Source: DRYM01 sp964526225
GTDB taxonomy: Archaea > Thermoproteota > Thermoprotei_A > EX4484-217-1
Direction: 5' to 3'
Length of the DNA stretch: 56,805 nucleotides
Assembly: GCA_964526225.1 (NCBI GenBank)
Contig: CAZGLL010000010.1
Coordinates: 1 to 56,805, forward strand
Shown here piece after piece: positions 44,492 through 53,338 of the stretch. The translations under genes and the position numbers were made by a program. The number at the start of each line of letters is the position of its first letter. Within the stretch, counting starts at the first letter, position 1. A model generated the notes under the pieces. It did not search any database. It saw nothing but the letters and a program-made list of their open reading frames with translations, and had not been told where the DNA came from.

Positions 44492-45277
44492 GTGGAACTT
44501 CTAAAATACATTGTCACAGATTATCCACAATTATCTTTAAACGATTTAGCAACAAAGGCACGCGCCATAATGAGAGATTACGGCTTAAGGGTAATTCCTG
44601 TTGTTGAGAAAGGCAAATTAGTAGGCATAGTGGATAGAATTAATGTTTTGTCGACAACATCTTCTAAATCAAACTTACTAGTTAGAGACATAATTCACGA
44701 GCCAAAAGTCATTTTAAAGATGTGCGATAATGAAAAAGAGGCTCTTTTGAAAATGCTTAAAGCTGATGAATGGTATGCCCCAGTTGTTGATGAAAGTAAC
44801 ATGTTCAAGGGGATTTTTGGTATTGACAGCATAATTAAGGAGTTCTACAGTAAGGATATACCTGCAAATAAAAGGTCAGTTAAGGAAATAATGACTACAG
44901 AGGTTATTTATGTGAATGATGACGAAGAACTACCTACAGTATTCTACAAAATGCTTAAGCACCAATATGCAGGCCTCCCCGTACTTGATAGGAAAGGTAA
45001 GGTTCTAGGAATAATAACGCAACATGATCTTTTAAAGTCAGGCTTTACACGTTTACACCTAGAATCAGAAAGAGCAAGCGGATATAAGAGAGTGAAAGCT
45101 AGGGACATAATGAGTGTTGATGTTATAAAGTTTCTTCTGACAGCAACGATAGGTGATGTAGCTAAAGCCATGGTTGAAAAGGATATTGGTAGAGTAGTTA
45201 TTGTAAATAGAGGAAATAAGTTGTTAGGAATTGTTGATAGAGAAGACATTGTAAAAGCATATATTCCATACCTCTAA
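44492..45277 (+). CDS. Four-CBS-domain protein (array gene 2)
   Basis: 261 residues from GTG 44492, with GAGGT about 8 bases ahead; a TTG at 44477 is the alternative. Four CBS motifs in two pairs, the first partly degenerate (VVEKGKLVGIVDRINVL, then EWYAPVVDESNMFKGIFG). The third and fourth are canonical (GIITQHDLL, GIVDREDIV). No other domain. Confidence 0.88.
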   Translation: MELLKYIVTDYPQLSLNDLATKARAIMRDYGLRVIPVVEKGKLVGIVDRINVLSTTSSKSNLLVRDIIHEPKVILKMCDNEKEALLKMLKADEWYAPVVDESNMFKGIFGIDSIIKEFYSKDIPANKRSVKEIMTTEVIYVNDDEELPTVFYKMLKHQYAGLPVLDRKGKVLGIITQHDLLKSGFTRLHLESERASGYKRVKARDIMSVDVIKFLLTATIGDVAKAMVEKDIGRVVIVNRGNKLLGIVDREDIVKAYIPYL

Positions 45278-45311
45278 CATCTATACTCCTGCTTGGGAAG
45301 GTGCATAATGT

Positions 45312-46265
45312 ATGTCAAGACCTGTAAGGTTTGTTAGCCCTAAAAGGAGAAGGCTTCCTGAAGGCCAGAGATTTTTAAGAAGCAACGGGAAACCCAACTT
45401 CTCAACAAGAGTGTATGAGAAACCTGGGGAACTATATTTAATAGCTAAGAAACCTGTTGTAACAATAACCCAAGTTGAACCCGTAGGCGAAGCTGTAAAA
45501 ACTATGACAGTTAAGGGTTTTAGAAGACTACCAGTAACTACAGCTACAGGAGAACTTAAAGGAATAGTTACAGCAACTGACATTGTAAACTATTTTGGCG
45601 GCGGGGAATTTTTCAACATAATAATTAATAGGCATGGGGGCAACATTTACAAGGCTCTTGAAGAGCCAGTATCCTCAATAATGAATAAGAATCCAATATA
45701 TGCCACTGTAAATGACAATTTAGCTTACGCCATAGAGCTCATGGTTAAATACAATGTTGGAGGTTTACCTATAGTAACACCGGATGACATGAAAGTTTAC
45801 GGAATATTAACCGAACGAGACATAATAAGTTATCTTGGAGGTAAAGAGCTGGGGGTTAAAGTACGAGATGCAATGACAAAGAACGTAATAACATTACCTT
45901 ATGATTCATCGATAGGAGAAGCAGCAAAAACTATGGTAAAAATGGGATTCAGAAGAATACCGTTAATTGACAGAGAAGGTTATGTAAGGGGGTTAATTAC
46001 AGCTAGAAGTATAGTGAGATTTTTTGGAACGAATAAGGTTTTTGAATACGTAATTACGGGTAATATTGAAGAAGCACTTAACGCTCCAGCTTTTGAAGCA
46101 ACAATACAAAACATTGTTACTGTATCTCCTGATGAGGATGTTGGCACTGCAGCAGCTAAAATGACAAACATGGGGATGGGTTCAGCACTAGTAATTGAAA
46201 ATTCAAAACTCGTAGGGATAATTACTGAGAGAGACATTATGATGCTACTTGTCATTAAGAGGTGA
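45312..46265 (+). CDS. Four-CBS-domain protein (array gene 3)
   Basis: 317 residues. A ~45-residue basic N-terminal extension (VRFVSPKRRRLPEGQRF) precedes four CBS motifs, each closing with a GIVTATDI/GILTERDI/GLITARSI/GIITERDI element. The extension is not seen in the neighbours and might bind nucleic acid or a partner. The stop overlaps the ribosome site of the next gene. Confidence 0.9.
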   Translation: MSRPVRFVSPKRRRLPEGQRFLRSNGKPNFSTRVYEKPGELYLIAKKPVVTITQVEPVGEAVKTMTVKGFRRLPVTTATGELKGIVTATDIVNYFGGGEFFNIIINRHGGNIYKALEEPVSSIMNKNPIYATVNDNLAYAIELMVKYNVGGLPIVTPDDMKVYGILTERDIISYLGGKELGVKVRDAMTKNVITLPYDSSIGEAAKTMVKMGFRRIPLIDREGYVRGLITARSIVRFFGTNKVFEYVITGNIEEALNAPAFEATIQNIVTVSPDEDVGTAAAKMTNMGMGSALVIENSKLVGIITERDIMMLLVIKR

Positions 46266-46272
46266 GGTTTGT

Positions 46273-47115
46273 TTGCCACCCAAAGTTTCAAGCTATATGT
46301 CTTCACCCGTTATTGCTGCGTCTCCTACAGACAGTCTTGCTCATATAAGAAACTTGATGCTAAGACACGACATAAGTACTGTAGTTATTGTAGATGAAAA
46401 TGAGAGACCTATGGGGGTAGTTTCACGTAAGGAACTACTTAGAATAGCTGTTGCTAGAAACTGGTTTTCAAGACCAATAGATAGAATTCTGGCATCAGAG
46501 GTTATGGCTAAACCCTACATTGTAAAGCCTAGCATTAGCATTAAAAGAGCAGCTAATATTATGCTAAAAAGGGATCTATGGTCATTAGTTGTTGTCGAAA
46601 ATGAAAAACTTGTTGGTATAATTACTAGAACCGATCTTACAAAAGCATATGCTGAAAAATACTATGGTAAAGCTAAAGTGAAAGACTATATGGAAACTAA
46701 TGTTCCAATAGTTGCTCCAACACATACAGCATATTACGTTGCAGAATTATTGTATAGAACAAACCTCAGGAGAGTAATTGTCGCCGATAAGGAGAAGCCT
46801 GTCGGAATAATTACAGAATCTGATCTAGCGTTTGTTGAAGGGCTTACATTTAGAAGTAAGACTAAAACGTTTAGAAAAAGACCTGGTAAATCGCCTAGAG
46901 GAAAGTATGCTATGGTAAGATATTATCTTATACCATTAGCTTCAGATATTATGACACCTAATTTGATAACTATTGAACCGGAATCTGATTTAGCCGAAGC
47001 AGCTGATGCTATGATAGTAAATGGTATAAGTAGCTTACCTGTAGTTGATAATGGAAAACTTTTTGGAATAATATCTAAGACGAATATTCTAAAAGCTATA
47101 ACGGAGGTTTCTTAA
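46273..47115 (+). CDS. Four-CBS-domain protein (array gene 4)
   Basis: 280 residues. I take TTG 46273 as start because GAGGTGAGG lies about 5 bases ahead, starting PPKVSSYMSSPVIAAS; a TTG at 46249 lies within the previous gene. Four CBS motifs (GVVSRKELL, GIITRTDLT, GIITESDLA, GIISKTNIL), with a basic insertion (SKTKTFRKRPGKSPRGK) between the third and fourth. Confidence 0.88.
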   Translation: MPPKVSSYMSSPVIAASPTDSLAHIRNLMLRHDISTVVIVDENERPMGVVSRKELLRIAVARNWFSRPIDRILASEVMAKPYIVKPSISIKRAANIMLKRDLWSLVVVENEKLVGIITRTDLTKAYAEKYYGKAKVKDYMETNVPIVAPTHTAYYVAELLYRTNLRRVIVADKEKPVGIITESDLAFVEGLTFRSKTKTFRKRPGKSPRGKYAMVRYYLIPLASDIMTPNLITIEPESDLAEAADAMIVNGISSLPVVDNGKLFGIISKTNILKAITEVS

Positions 47116-47117
47116 TA

Positions 47118-47927
47118 ATGAAGCTTAATTTGAACGTTAAAGAAATAATGCTTAAAGAATTCCCAATAATGGACAAAGACGATACATTATACCATGCCAT
47201 AAAACTTATGAAAAAATACGATATTGATAGAGTAGTTGCTGTAGAAAATGGAAAATTAGTAGGGATAGCTACTAAAAAAGACATAATGGAAAGGCTTGGA
47301 ACATTAAGGACAAGAACCGTTACAACATCAAGACTCTACGTTTCAAGCGTTATGACAACAAACCCTATAGCTTTAGGTTTTGACGAAAATGTTAGTACGG
47401 TAATTAAGTTAATGGTGGATAAAGACATTAGCAGTGTTCCAATAGTAAATGATGCGAACGAGCCTATAGGGTTAGTAACTAAGGTTGAAGTAGCTGGTCT
47501 CTGTGATAAAGTGGATGTGAAAGTTTCTGAAATAATGAGCTGGAATCCTGTTTATGTTAAACCAACAGATAGAGTTCTACATGCTCGACAACTTCTAATA
47601 CGGAACAGTATATCCACGCTTCCTGTCGTAGAAGGTGATATGGTTATAGGATTGGTAACGATAGATGACATAGCGGATGCGTTGGTAATGTTTCACGATA
47701 TGGTTCCGGAGAAGCATAGGAAAGAAAGGATCATGAACTTATTAGTTGCCGACATAATGAGGATAAGGTTCCCTAAATTCTATATGGATACGCCATTAAG
47801 TAAGGTAGCTAAAGAACTATCTACGAGGAGACTTAAAGGCGCACCAGTTTTAAGTAGAGAAAACATGTTGGCAGGTATAATAACCCTCACGGATATAGTT
47901 AATTTCTTAGCAAAACAAGTTAAATGA
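47118..47927 (+). CDS. Four-CBS-domain protein (array gene 5)
   Basis: 269 residues starting 2 bases after gene 4, with GGAGGT 9 bases ahead. Four CBS motifs (GIATKKDIM, GLVTKVEVA, GLVTIDDIA, GIITLTDIV). The stop overlaps the start of the Mut7-C gene by 4 bases, tying the array to that RNA-processing-like gene. Confidence 0.9.
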   Translation: MKLNLNVKEIMLKEFPIMDKDDTLYHAIKLMKKYDIDRVVAVENGKLVGIATKKDIMERLGTLRTRTVTTSRLYVSSVMTTNPIALGFDENVSTVIKLMVDKDISSVPIVNDANEPIGLVTKVEVAGLCDKVDVKVSEIMSWNPVYVKPTDRVLHARQLLIRNSISTLPVVEGDMVIGLVTIDDIADALVMFHDMVPEKHRKERIMNLLVADIMRIRFPKFYMDTPLSKVAKELSTRRLKGAPVLSRENMLAGIITLTDIVNFLAKQVK

Positions 47928-48451
47928 AAACAATTAAGGAAATGCCAGCTATGTTAAAGTTTGTTGCGGATGCCATGTTAGGTAGTTTAGCTAGATGGTT
48001 AAGAATACTGGGCTACGACACTATATACTCTAAAAATATTAGTGACAAGGAAATCCTAGAATATGCTGCTAGAGAAGGTAGAGTAGTTTTAACAAGAGAT
48101 TATGGTCTATACAGGAGGGCTAGGAAAAACAATCTTAAAGCAGTATATTTTGAAACAAGCGAAATAGACGAAATGCTTACGATTTTAGCTAAAAGATACG
48201 GTATAAGTTTGGTTATCGATCCAAATAGGACAAGATGCCCTATATGCAACAGTGATTTAAAGAAGGTTTCACGAAAAGAGGTTAAGGGGAAAGTTCCAGA
48301 CATTGTTTTAAGGGAGCATAGTGACTTCTGGATATGTAGTAAATGTGGGAAAGTATATTGGAAAGGTACACACTGGATAACAATGGAGAAAATACTTTCA
48401 AAAGTTAGAGAACAAGTTTCAAGAGGGAAGGGTAGTTATGGTTTCACTTAG
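47924..48451 (+). CDS. Mut7-C RNase-domain protein
   Basis: 175 residues. KFVADAMLGSLARWLRILGYDTIYS and VVLTRDYGLYRRA carry the conserved acids of the PIN-like Mut7-C domain; a zinc ribbon (CPICN and CSKCGKVYWKGTHW) ends it. The domain is predicted to be an RNA nuclease. It overlaps the last CBS gene by 4 bases and AMMECR1 by 14. A later ATG (47951) is a possible start. Confidence 0.9.
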   Translation: MKTIKEMPAMLKFVADAMLGSLARWLRILGYDTIYSKNISDKEILEYAAREGRVVLTRDYGLYRRARKNNLKAVYFETSEIDEMLTILAKRYGISLVIDPNRTRCPICNSDLKKVSRKEVKGKVPDIVLREHSDFWICSKCGKVYWKGTHWITMEKILSKVREQVSRGKGSYGFT

Positions 48452-49103
48452 CGACTTCACATTGGAGGATGGAGAGTATTTAGTAAAGCTTTCACGCAAA
48501 GCTGTGGAAACATTTTTGAAAACTGGGGTTAAAATAGTTCCTCCAAAGGATGTTCCCGAAAAATTCTGGGAAAAATTCGGCGTTTTCGTTACAATAGAGA
48601 GACTAGGATATGTAGGTTCAAAGGTGTATAAGGAACTAAGAGGGTGCATTGGTTTCCCGTATCCTACTAAGCCCTTAATAGAAGCAACAATTGATTCGGC
48701 GATTTCAGCTGCTGTAGAGGATCCTCGTTTTCCACCCATGAAATTAAATGAATTAAAAAACGTAGTCTTTGAGGTATCCATACTATCTCCTCCTGAAGAA
48801 ATAAAGGTTGAAAGCAGAAAGGAGTTACCTAAGAAAGTAACCGTAGGACGTGATGGTTTAATAGTTGAGTATGGATGGTATAGGGGCCTTCTTCTTCCTC
48901 AAGTTCCCGTAGAGTACGGATGGGATGCTGAAACATTCCTCTCCGAAACTTGCATGAAGGCTGGTTTACCGCCAGATTCATGGCTTCTGGATGAAGTAAA
49001 GGTTTACAAGTTTGAAGCTGTAGTTTTTGCTGAGGTAGAACCTGAAGGAAAAGTTATTAAAAGAGACTTAATGAAAGAGCTTCATGAAAGAAAAGGAGAA
49101 TGA
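48438..49103 (+). CDS. AMMECR1-family protein
   Basis: 221 residues. The conserved ELRGCIGFPYPTKPL, SAISAAVEDPRFPPM, FEVSILSPPEEI and GLLLPQVPVEYGWDAETFL identify the family unambiguously. The biochemical function is not established. Its strict conservation from archaea to humans and linkage here to Mut7-C suggest a basic cellular role. Overlaps the Mut7-C gene by 14 bases. Confidence 0.95.
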   Translation: MVSLSDFTLEDGEYLVKLSRKAVETFLKTGVKIVPPKDVPEKFWEKFGVFVTIERLGYVGSKVYKELRGCIGFPYPTKPLIEATIDSAISAAVEDPRFPPMKLNELKNVVFEVSILSPPEEIKVESRKELPKKVTVGRDGLIVEYGWYRGLLLPQVPVEYGWDAETFLSETCMKAGLPPDSWLLDEVKVYKFEAVVFAEVEPEGKVIKRDLMKELHERKGE

Positions 49104-49106
49104 ACA

Positions 49107-49823
49107 TTGAAAGCAGTTTTTGTGCCGCTGCTGGTTCCTTTCTTTAATTTCAGAAATAGGTTTGTAGGAGCTGTTAGAATATACTATGGTGTTGTAATTT
49201 CTCATCCTTACATTACGCTGAGTTGTTCAACAGATACGGTACTAAAGGAATTTCTAGGAAATAATAAAAAGGAAGAGCTATATGGGTACTGCGAGATTAA
49301 GGAGAATCCAACATTAGGCCACGCTGTAAACTATGCTCTCGCAATATATTTCGGAAATGCTAGCTTAGTAAAACGCTTTAATGATGTTTACAGCGACCTT
49401 TACGATACTGATGGAGCAATAATAGTTAAACCTGCATCAATACATATTGAAAAACACTTATTTTCTAAAGATGTACTCCTACTTTCAGTTAATCTAGGAG
49501 CCAGCACTTTAAACGACATAGTTTATCACGATAAACTTCCACATGGTCAAAGAACCTTTACTGATCTTTCAAGAGAGTATAGTAAAGCAATGTGTAATGT
49601 TAATGACATAGTTAGAAAAACCTCCGGATTTAGCTTATGTGCTTCATGCTATAAATCAACGGTAAACTATTTAGTTAAGAGGAAAAATTTGCCAAAGCTT
49701 ATCAGAGCACTTATCCAGTTAGGTATTGATGCTGATTCGCTTAAAGTTGCCGGGCTTTTCAGCAGAAAACATGTTGTCTACGTTAAATCTCCACAGGTAC
49801 AAAAGACTTCATGTACTACATAG
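49107..49823 (+). CDS. Uncharacterised protein after AMMECR1
   Basis: 238 residues from TTG, 3 bases after AMMECR1. I do not recognise it. Visible features: a beta-rich N-terminal half, HIEKHLFSKDVLLLSVNLG, a LPHGQRTFTDLSREYSKAM segment, then FSLCASCY and a helical basic end. The isolated CxxC could bind metal with other residues. It overlaps the convergent GPN GTPase gene by 46 bases, the longest convergent overlap in the window. Confidence 0.6.
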   Translation: MKAVFVPLLVPFFNFRNRFVGAVRIYYGVVISHPYITLSCSTDTVLKEFLGNNKKEELYGYCEIKENPTLGHAVNYALAIYFGNASLVKRFNDVYSDLYDTDGAIIVKPASIHIEKHLFSKDVLLLSVNLGASTLNDIVYHDKLPHGQRTFTDLSREYSKAMCNVNDIVRKTSGFSLCASCYKSTVNYLVKRKNLPKLIRALIQLGIDADSLKVAGLFSRKHVVYVKSPQVQKTSCTT

Positions 49824-50539
49824 TGTAAATCTTCTAAGCCCTCAAATGTTTTTGCTGATACGAGGATAGGTCTTAGTGATTGAGAATAGTCCCTAATAAC
49901 ATCTATAAGTTGAACTGCCGTATCCGCTATTAACCCCTCCTTTGATTCCAAAGTTTTCTCCTTAAATCTTTCTGGATCATTTATGAAGATTTCAAGTATT
50001 TTACGGTTCTTAACGAGATCTACCTTGTTAACTATTGGAATAACTGGTATGTCTAGCTTTAGCTGTACTAAAATAGATGTCATCCATGAAACAACAAGGT
50101 CAACATGGGAATTTACGTTTTCGCCATCAACAATAAACACTCCAACTATTGCACCGAATTTTTTAAGTTTTGAAATAAAGTATTGGCCACTCCTTCTGTA
50201 AACAAACATTTCCATTTGGCCTGGTGTATCTATGATTACGAAGTCATGTGTTTTCCTTGTGAAAACCTTGTTTAATAGTATTTTGTTCGAATATTTGAGA
50301 AGCATGTCGCTTGCTTTCATGAAAGCACCATTTGGACCTAGATTATATTTTTCCATGATCTCCTCTACTGTAAAGTATTCTCTGATGTCCAAGTCTGGTT
50401 TATATGGTAGTTTTCTAACGCCTGGATCCAGGTTAACAATAGCTACTCCATACCCATTATTTCTAAGCCATTCAGCATAAGCTTTTGTAAGTAAGGTTTT
50501 ACCCGAACCAGCGGTACCTAACATTACAATATATGTCAC
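49778..50539 (-). CDS. GPN-loop GTPase
   Basis: 253 residues. Walker A GTAGSGKT, the family-defining GPN loop (LGPNGAFMKA), DTPGQMEMFVYR, and NKVD. Eukaryotic GPN1-3 help assemble and import RNA polymerase II; the single archaeal protein forms homodimers. Function in archaea is unsettled. No signal peptide or membrane segment. Confidence 0.93.
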   Translation of the reverse strand: MTYIVMLGTAGSGKTLLTKAYAEWLRNNGYGVAIVNLDPGVRKLPYKPDLDIREYFTVEEIMEKYNLGPNGAFMKASDMLLKYSNKILLNKVFTRKTHDFVIIDTPGQMEMFVYRRSGQYFISKLKKFGAIVGVFIVDGENVNSHVDLVVSWMTSILVQLKLDIPVIPIVNKVDLVKNRKILEIFINDPERFKEKTLESKEGLIADTAVQLIDVIRDYSQSLRPILVSAKTFEGLEDLHYVVHEVFCTCGDLT

Positions 50540-50639
50540 TTAAACATACCTCACACTGTCCTACATAATAGTGATATCTTTCCAGTTCTTAGGTTATTGA
50601 AGAGCTTTAAGGTTTTTAACAATGTTTAGCATGTTTAAC

Positions 50640-52469
50640 TTACATTTTTGCCTTAGCTGCTTGTGCTTCCTCTATTCTTCTCAATTGCTTATGGTACATT
50701 TCTAAAATTTCATGAACTGTTGTTGCGTCTTCCGGTCTCTTATCCGGTCTCCATCTAATGAATCTTGGAAACCTTATTGCTAATCCTGCTCCTGGCTTTA
50801 TCTTACCCCAGCAGCATGTGTGAATTGGTGAGAGTGTTATTTCTGCACCTATTATTTCTGCTACTATTTGCGGTACAAACCATACGTCTGGCTCCATTTT
50901 TGAATCCACTCTTGGGTGCTTATGGCTTATAATGTATGGTTTAAACATGTCCGCCATTTTAGCTAAGTCTTCGTCCGTAAATCCACTTCCAACTTTGCAG
51001 ACTGTTCTGAACATATCTGCTTCCGGATCGTAAGCTGCCATAAGTAATGCTCCGTAGGTTCCAGCTCTCCTACCTCTACCATAGAATGCTCCAACAGCTA
51101 CTAGGTCTACTGTGTCTATCATTTCGCTCTTGTAATCTCTCTTATACTTGATCCATAGCCATCCTCTAGCGCCTGCTTGATATATTGCGTTCTGGTGTAT
51201 TGCTTTCGCAACTATTCCTTCACATCCGTTTTCAATAGCTTTAAGGAAGAATTTTTCAAGTTCATCAGGATCATCGGTGATTATTGCTTCTGCTAATCTG
51301 AACCTTTCAGTTTCCTCGATTATCTCTTTCAGTTTCTTTCTTCTTTCAAGAATAGGCTTCTGCGTTAGATCTTCTCCATCAACGTAAAGAGTGTCGAATA
51401 GGAAAACTGATACAGGATAGTCCTTCATTGCCGTGTGAATGTCATGCTTCCTCTTTCTCCTCATAAGTTCTTGAAATGGTCTGAGCTCACCAGTGTCAGG
51501 ATCTATGCATACTATTTCTCCTTCAACAATCGCTTCTTTAGCTTTAATGTATTTTCTAGCGTATTCTTGAACATCAGGATACTGATGCGTTATGTTCTCA
51601 AGTCTCCTAGAGAAGATCCATATCTGATTTTCTTTTTTATGTATTTGAGCTCTTTCACCGTCATACTTAAATTCGGCTAAAACCTTACCTCCGGCTTTCA
51701 TAAGTATTTCACGCGGTGAACTCAGTCTTTCAGCAAGCATTGGTCTTATAGGGCGTCCAACAGTAACCTTCATTTCTCTTAAAGCTTCAATACCTTTTTC
51801 AGCTAATACCTTTGCTACATAACCTAAATCACTACATAAATTATATGCTCTCTCAATAAGTGCTCTTGCGGCTTTAGTTTTACCGTAAACTATAGCTAAA
51901 GCATCCATCATTGATGCTTCGGCAACACCTAATCTAAGTCTTCCCTCAACTATTCTAACAATGTACTTTGCTTCCTTTGGTGTAGCGTCCTGTAAAAGGC
52001 CTCCTAGAAGTTTAACTTTCAAATCTATTGAACCAGGACCCGATGTTTTCGCTATCTTATCTAAAGTATTATAGACCTTGCTTACGGTCAACATTTTAGC
52101 TTGTTGAGTTCCAAAAAACGCCAGTAATGCTGCTTGTCTTTTCCTTTGTTTAAGTACTTCAGCTGCTCTGCCCAAGTCCCCTAGTTTCTTAAATTCATTT
52201 TCAACAACATTTATCGGGAACCCTGTCGCCATAGATATGGCTCTCATAATAAGTTTTTCGCCAATACCTAATTCTGGAAGCTCCATCCAGTCAGGATAAA
52301 GTTTGCCTTGCATTAAATAAATGACTTTATCTATTACTTCAGCAGGAGTTTTCCTAAACAACTCTACGAGCAAAGCTATCATATCTGTTCTCTTGGTTGT
52401 TTTCTCAAGCTTCTCGAAAATATCAGCTAAAACCTTAAACTCTAAATCTTTAGTTTGGCTTTCAACCAT
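50640..52469 (-). CDS. lig: ATP-dependent DNA ligase
   Basis: 609 residues. The DNA-binding domain occupies about 1-235; the adenylation motif is EFKYDGERAQIH with Lys268, followed by SRRLENIT, VEGEIV, EGIVAKA and WIKYKRDY; the OB domain ends it. Within the DNA-binding domain QAALLAFF (112-119) is an exact PIP-box pattern, at a position comparable to the PCNA-binding peptide of the Pyrococcus ligase. It seals nicks during replication and repair. Confidence 0.97.
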   Translation of the reverse strand: MVESQTKDLEFKVLADIFEKLEKTTKRTDMIALLVELFRKTPAEVIDKVIYLMQGKLYPDWMELPELGIGEKLIMRAISMATGFPINVVENEFKKLGDLGRAAEVLKQRKRQAALLAFFGTQQAKMLTVSKVYNTLDKIAKTSGPGSIDLKVKLLGGLLQDATPKEAKYIVRIVEGRLRLGVAEASMMDALAIVYGKTKAARALIERAYNLCSDLGYVAKVLAEKGIEALREMKVTVGRPIRPMLAERLSSPREILMKAGGKVLAEFKYDGERAQIHKKENQIWIFSRRLENITHQYPDVQEYARKYIKAKEAIVEGEIVCIDPDTGELRPFQELMRRKRKHDIHTAMKDYPVSVFLFDTLYVDGEDLTQKPILERRKKLKEIIEETERFRLAEAIITDDPDELEKFFLKAIENGCEGIVAKAIHQNAIYQAGARGWLWIKYKRDYKSEMIDTVDLVAVGAFYGRGRRAGTYGALLMAAYDPEADMFRTVCKVGSGFTDEDLAKMADMFKPYIISHKHPRVDSKMEPDVWFVPQIVAEIIGAEITLSPIHTCCWGKIKPGAGLAIRFPRFIRWRPDKRPEDATTVHEILEMYHKQLRRIEEAQAAKAKM

Positions 52470-52596
52470 AACTTATGCCCTCCTCTTTCCTCTCCACAAC
52501 TACTACTATGCTTTTCAGTAAACTTAAAGCCTAGGGCAAAACAACTGGAAATAAAAATAAGTATCACATATGTTTCTCTAGAAAGTAGAGAGCCCT

Positions 52597-52648
52597 ATGA
52601 TGATTACCCGGCAAGTCTGAGTTAATGATTGTTCACGAGTTACGCTGA
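52597..52648 (+). ncRNA. Box C/D sRNA candidate (strongest)
   Basis: C ATGATGA (52597-52603), D' CTGA (52617-52620), C' AATGATT (52624-52630) and D CTGA (52645-52648) are in canonical order with 13- and 14-base guides. CCC before box C can pair with GGG after box D. An A/T-rich TATA-like stretch lies about 30-40 bases upstream. The D' guide TTACCCGGCAAGT is complementary to ACTTGCCGGGTAA, which closely resembles the conserved 23S rRNA segment CUUGUCGGGUAAG (E. coli numbering near 1940), a likely target. Confidence 0.75.
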
Positions 52649-52663
52649 GGGTTAGTAATGTGA

Positions 52664-53182
52664 CTATTTTCTTGCCTTCTTTGTTTTTTCATACATTCTT
52701 TCAAAAGTCCATTTAGCAGAGCTTTTAATATCGATTCTCCTTTGCTCATCATATACGTTTTTAAGCCTGATTTCCTTAATTATCCCTCTATCAACAGTTA
52801 TTTCATAGTCAAAAGCTTTAGATGGATCGAGAATGCCTTTCTCGATTCTTTCAACATCTTTCTTCTTGATATTTTCCAGAACCCTTGCTATAAAAAACTG
52901 TCTAAAAGGCGGTGTATCTATGGACAATGGTACCAAAGGTACAAGCCTTACTTCGTTTTTACTAACATACATTTCAGCAAGCAATGTACCGTCGCTACTT
53001 CTTATAGGAATGACACGTTCTCCAGGTTTAGGCTCTATTCTAACTTGTGCAGTTTTAGAGCCTATTATTCCAGACTCTATAAGGCTAAGCAATAGTTCGA
53101 GCATTTCCTTTTCCTTCTTTAACGCTTGAATTTTTTCTTCAAGAAACTTCTTTAATTCGTCAAGGTTTAGATTCTCGCTCAT
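52664..53182 (-). CDS. Conserved-looking hypothetical with N-terminal coiled coil
   Basis: 172 residues. A Lys/Glu-rich coiled coil (about 6-42) precedes a beta-rich domain (VRIEPKPGERVIPIRSSDG, LLAEMYVSKNEVRLVP) and a C-terminal basic helical part (KWTFERMYEKTKKARK). No enzyme motif. It lies upstream of the ligase gene on the same strand, separated by the sRNA candidate on the other strand. I do not recognise the family. Confidence 0.65.
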   Translation of the reverse strand: MSENLNLDELKKFLEEKIQALKKEKEMLELLLSLIESGIIGSKTAQVRIEPKPGERVIPIRSSDGTLLAEMYVSKNEVRLVPLVPLSIDTPPFRQFFIARVLENIKKKDVERIEKGILDPSKAFDYEITVDRGIIKEIRLKNVYDEQRRIDIKSSAKWTFERMYEKTKKARK

Positions 53183-53286
53183 AACTCATATTGCACCTAC
53201 TGATATTTTCCTAAACTTAACGTTATCATTTATGTTGTTTTTGAAATAAAAATTTATTATTTGCAAAACGCTTGAAAATACCGTAG

Positions 53287-53338
53287 ATGATGAACGCGGA
53301 CTCTAAGCGGAATTAGTGACGAAGAGTTGCTCCACTGA
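53287..53338 (+). ncRNA. Candidate box C/D sRNA overlapping the Dpm1-like gene end
   Basis: C ATGATGA (53287-53293), D' CTAA (53303-53306), C' GTGACGA (53316-53322) and D CTGA (53335-53338) are in order with guides ACGCGGACT and AGAGTTGCTCCA. Internal boxes each differ by one base from consensus. No terminal stem. Its 3' half is antisense to the last codons of the minus-strand glycosyltransferase gene. Confidence 0.5.
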
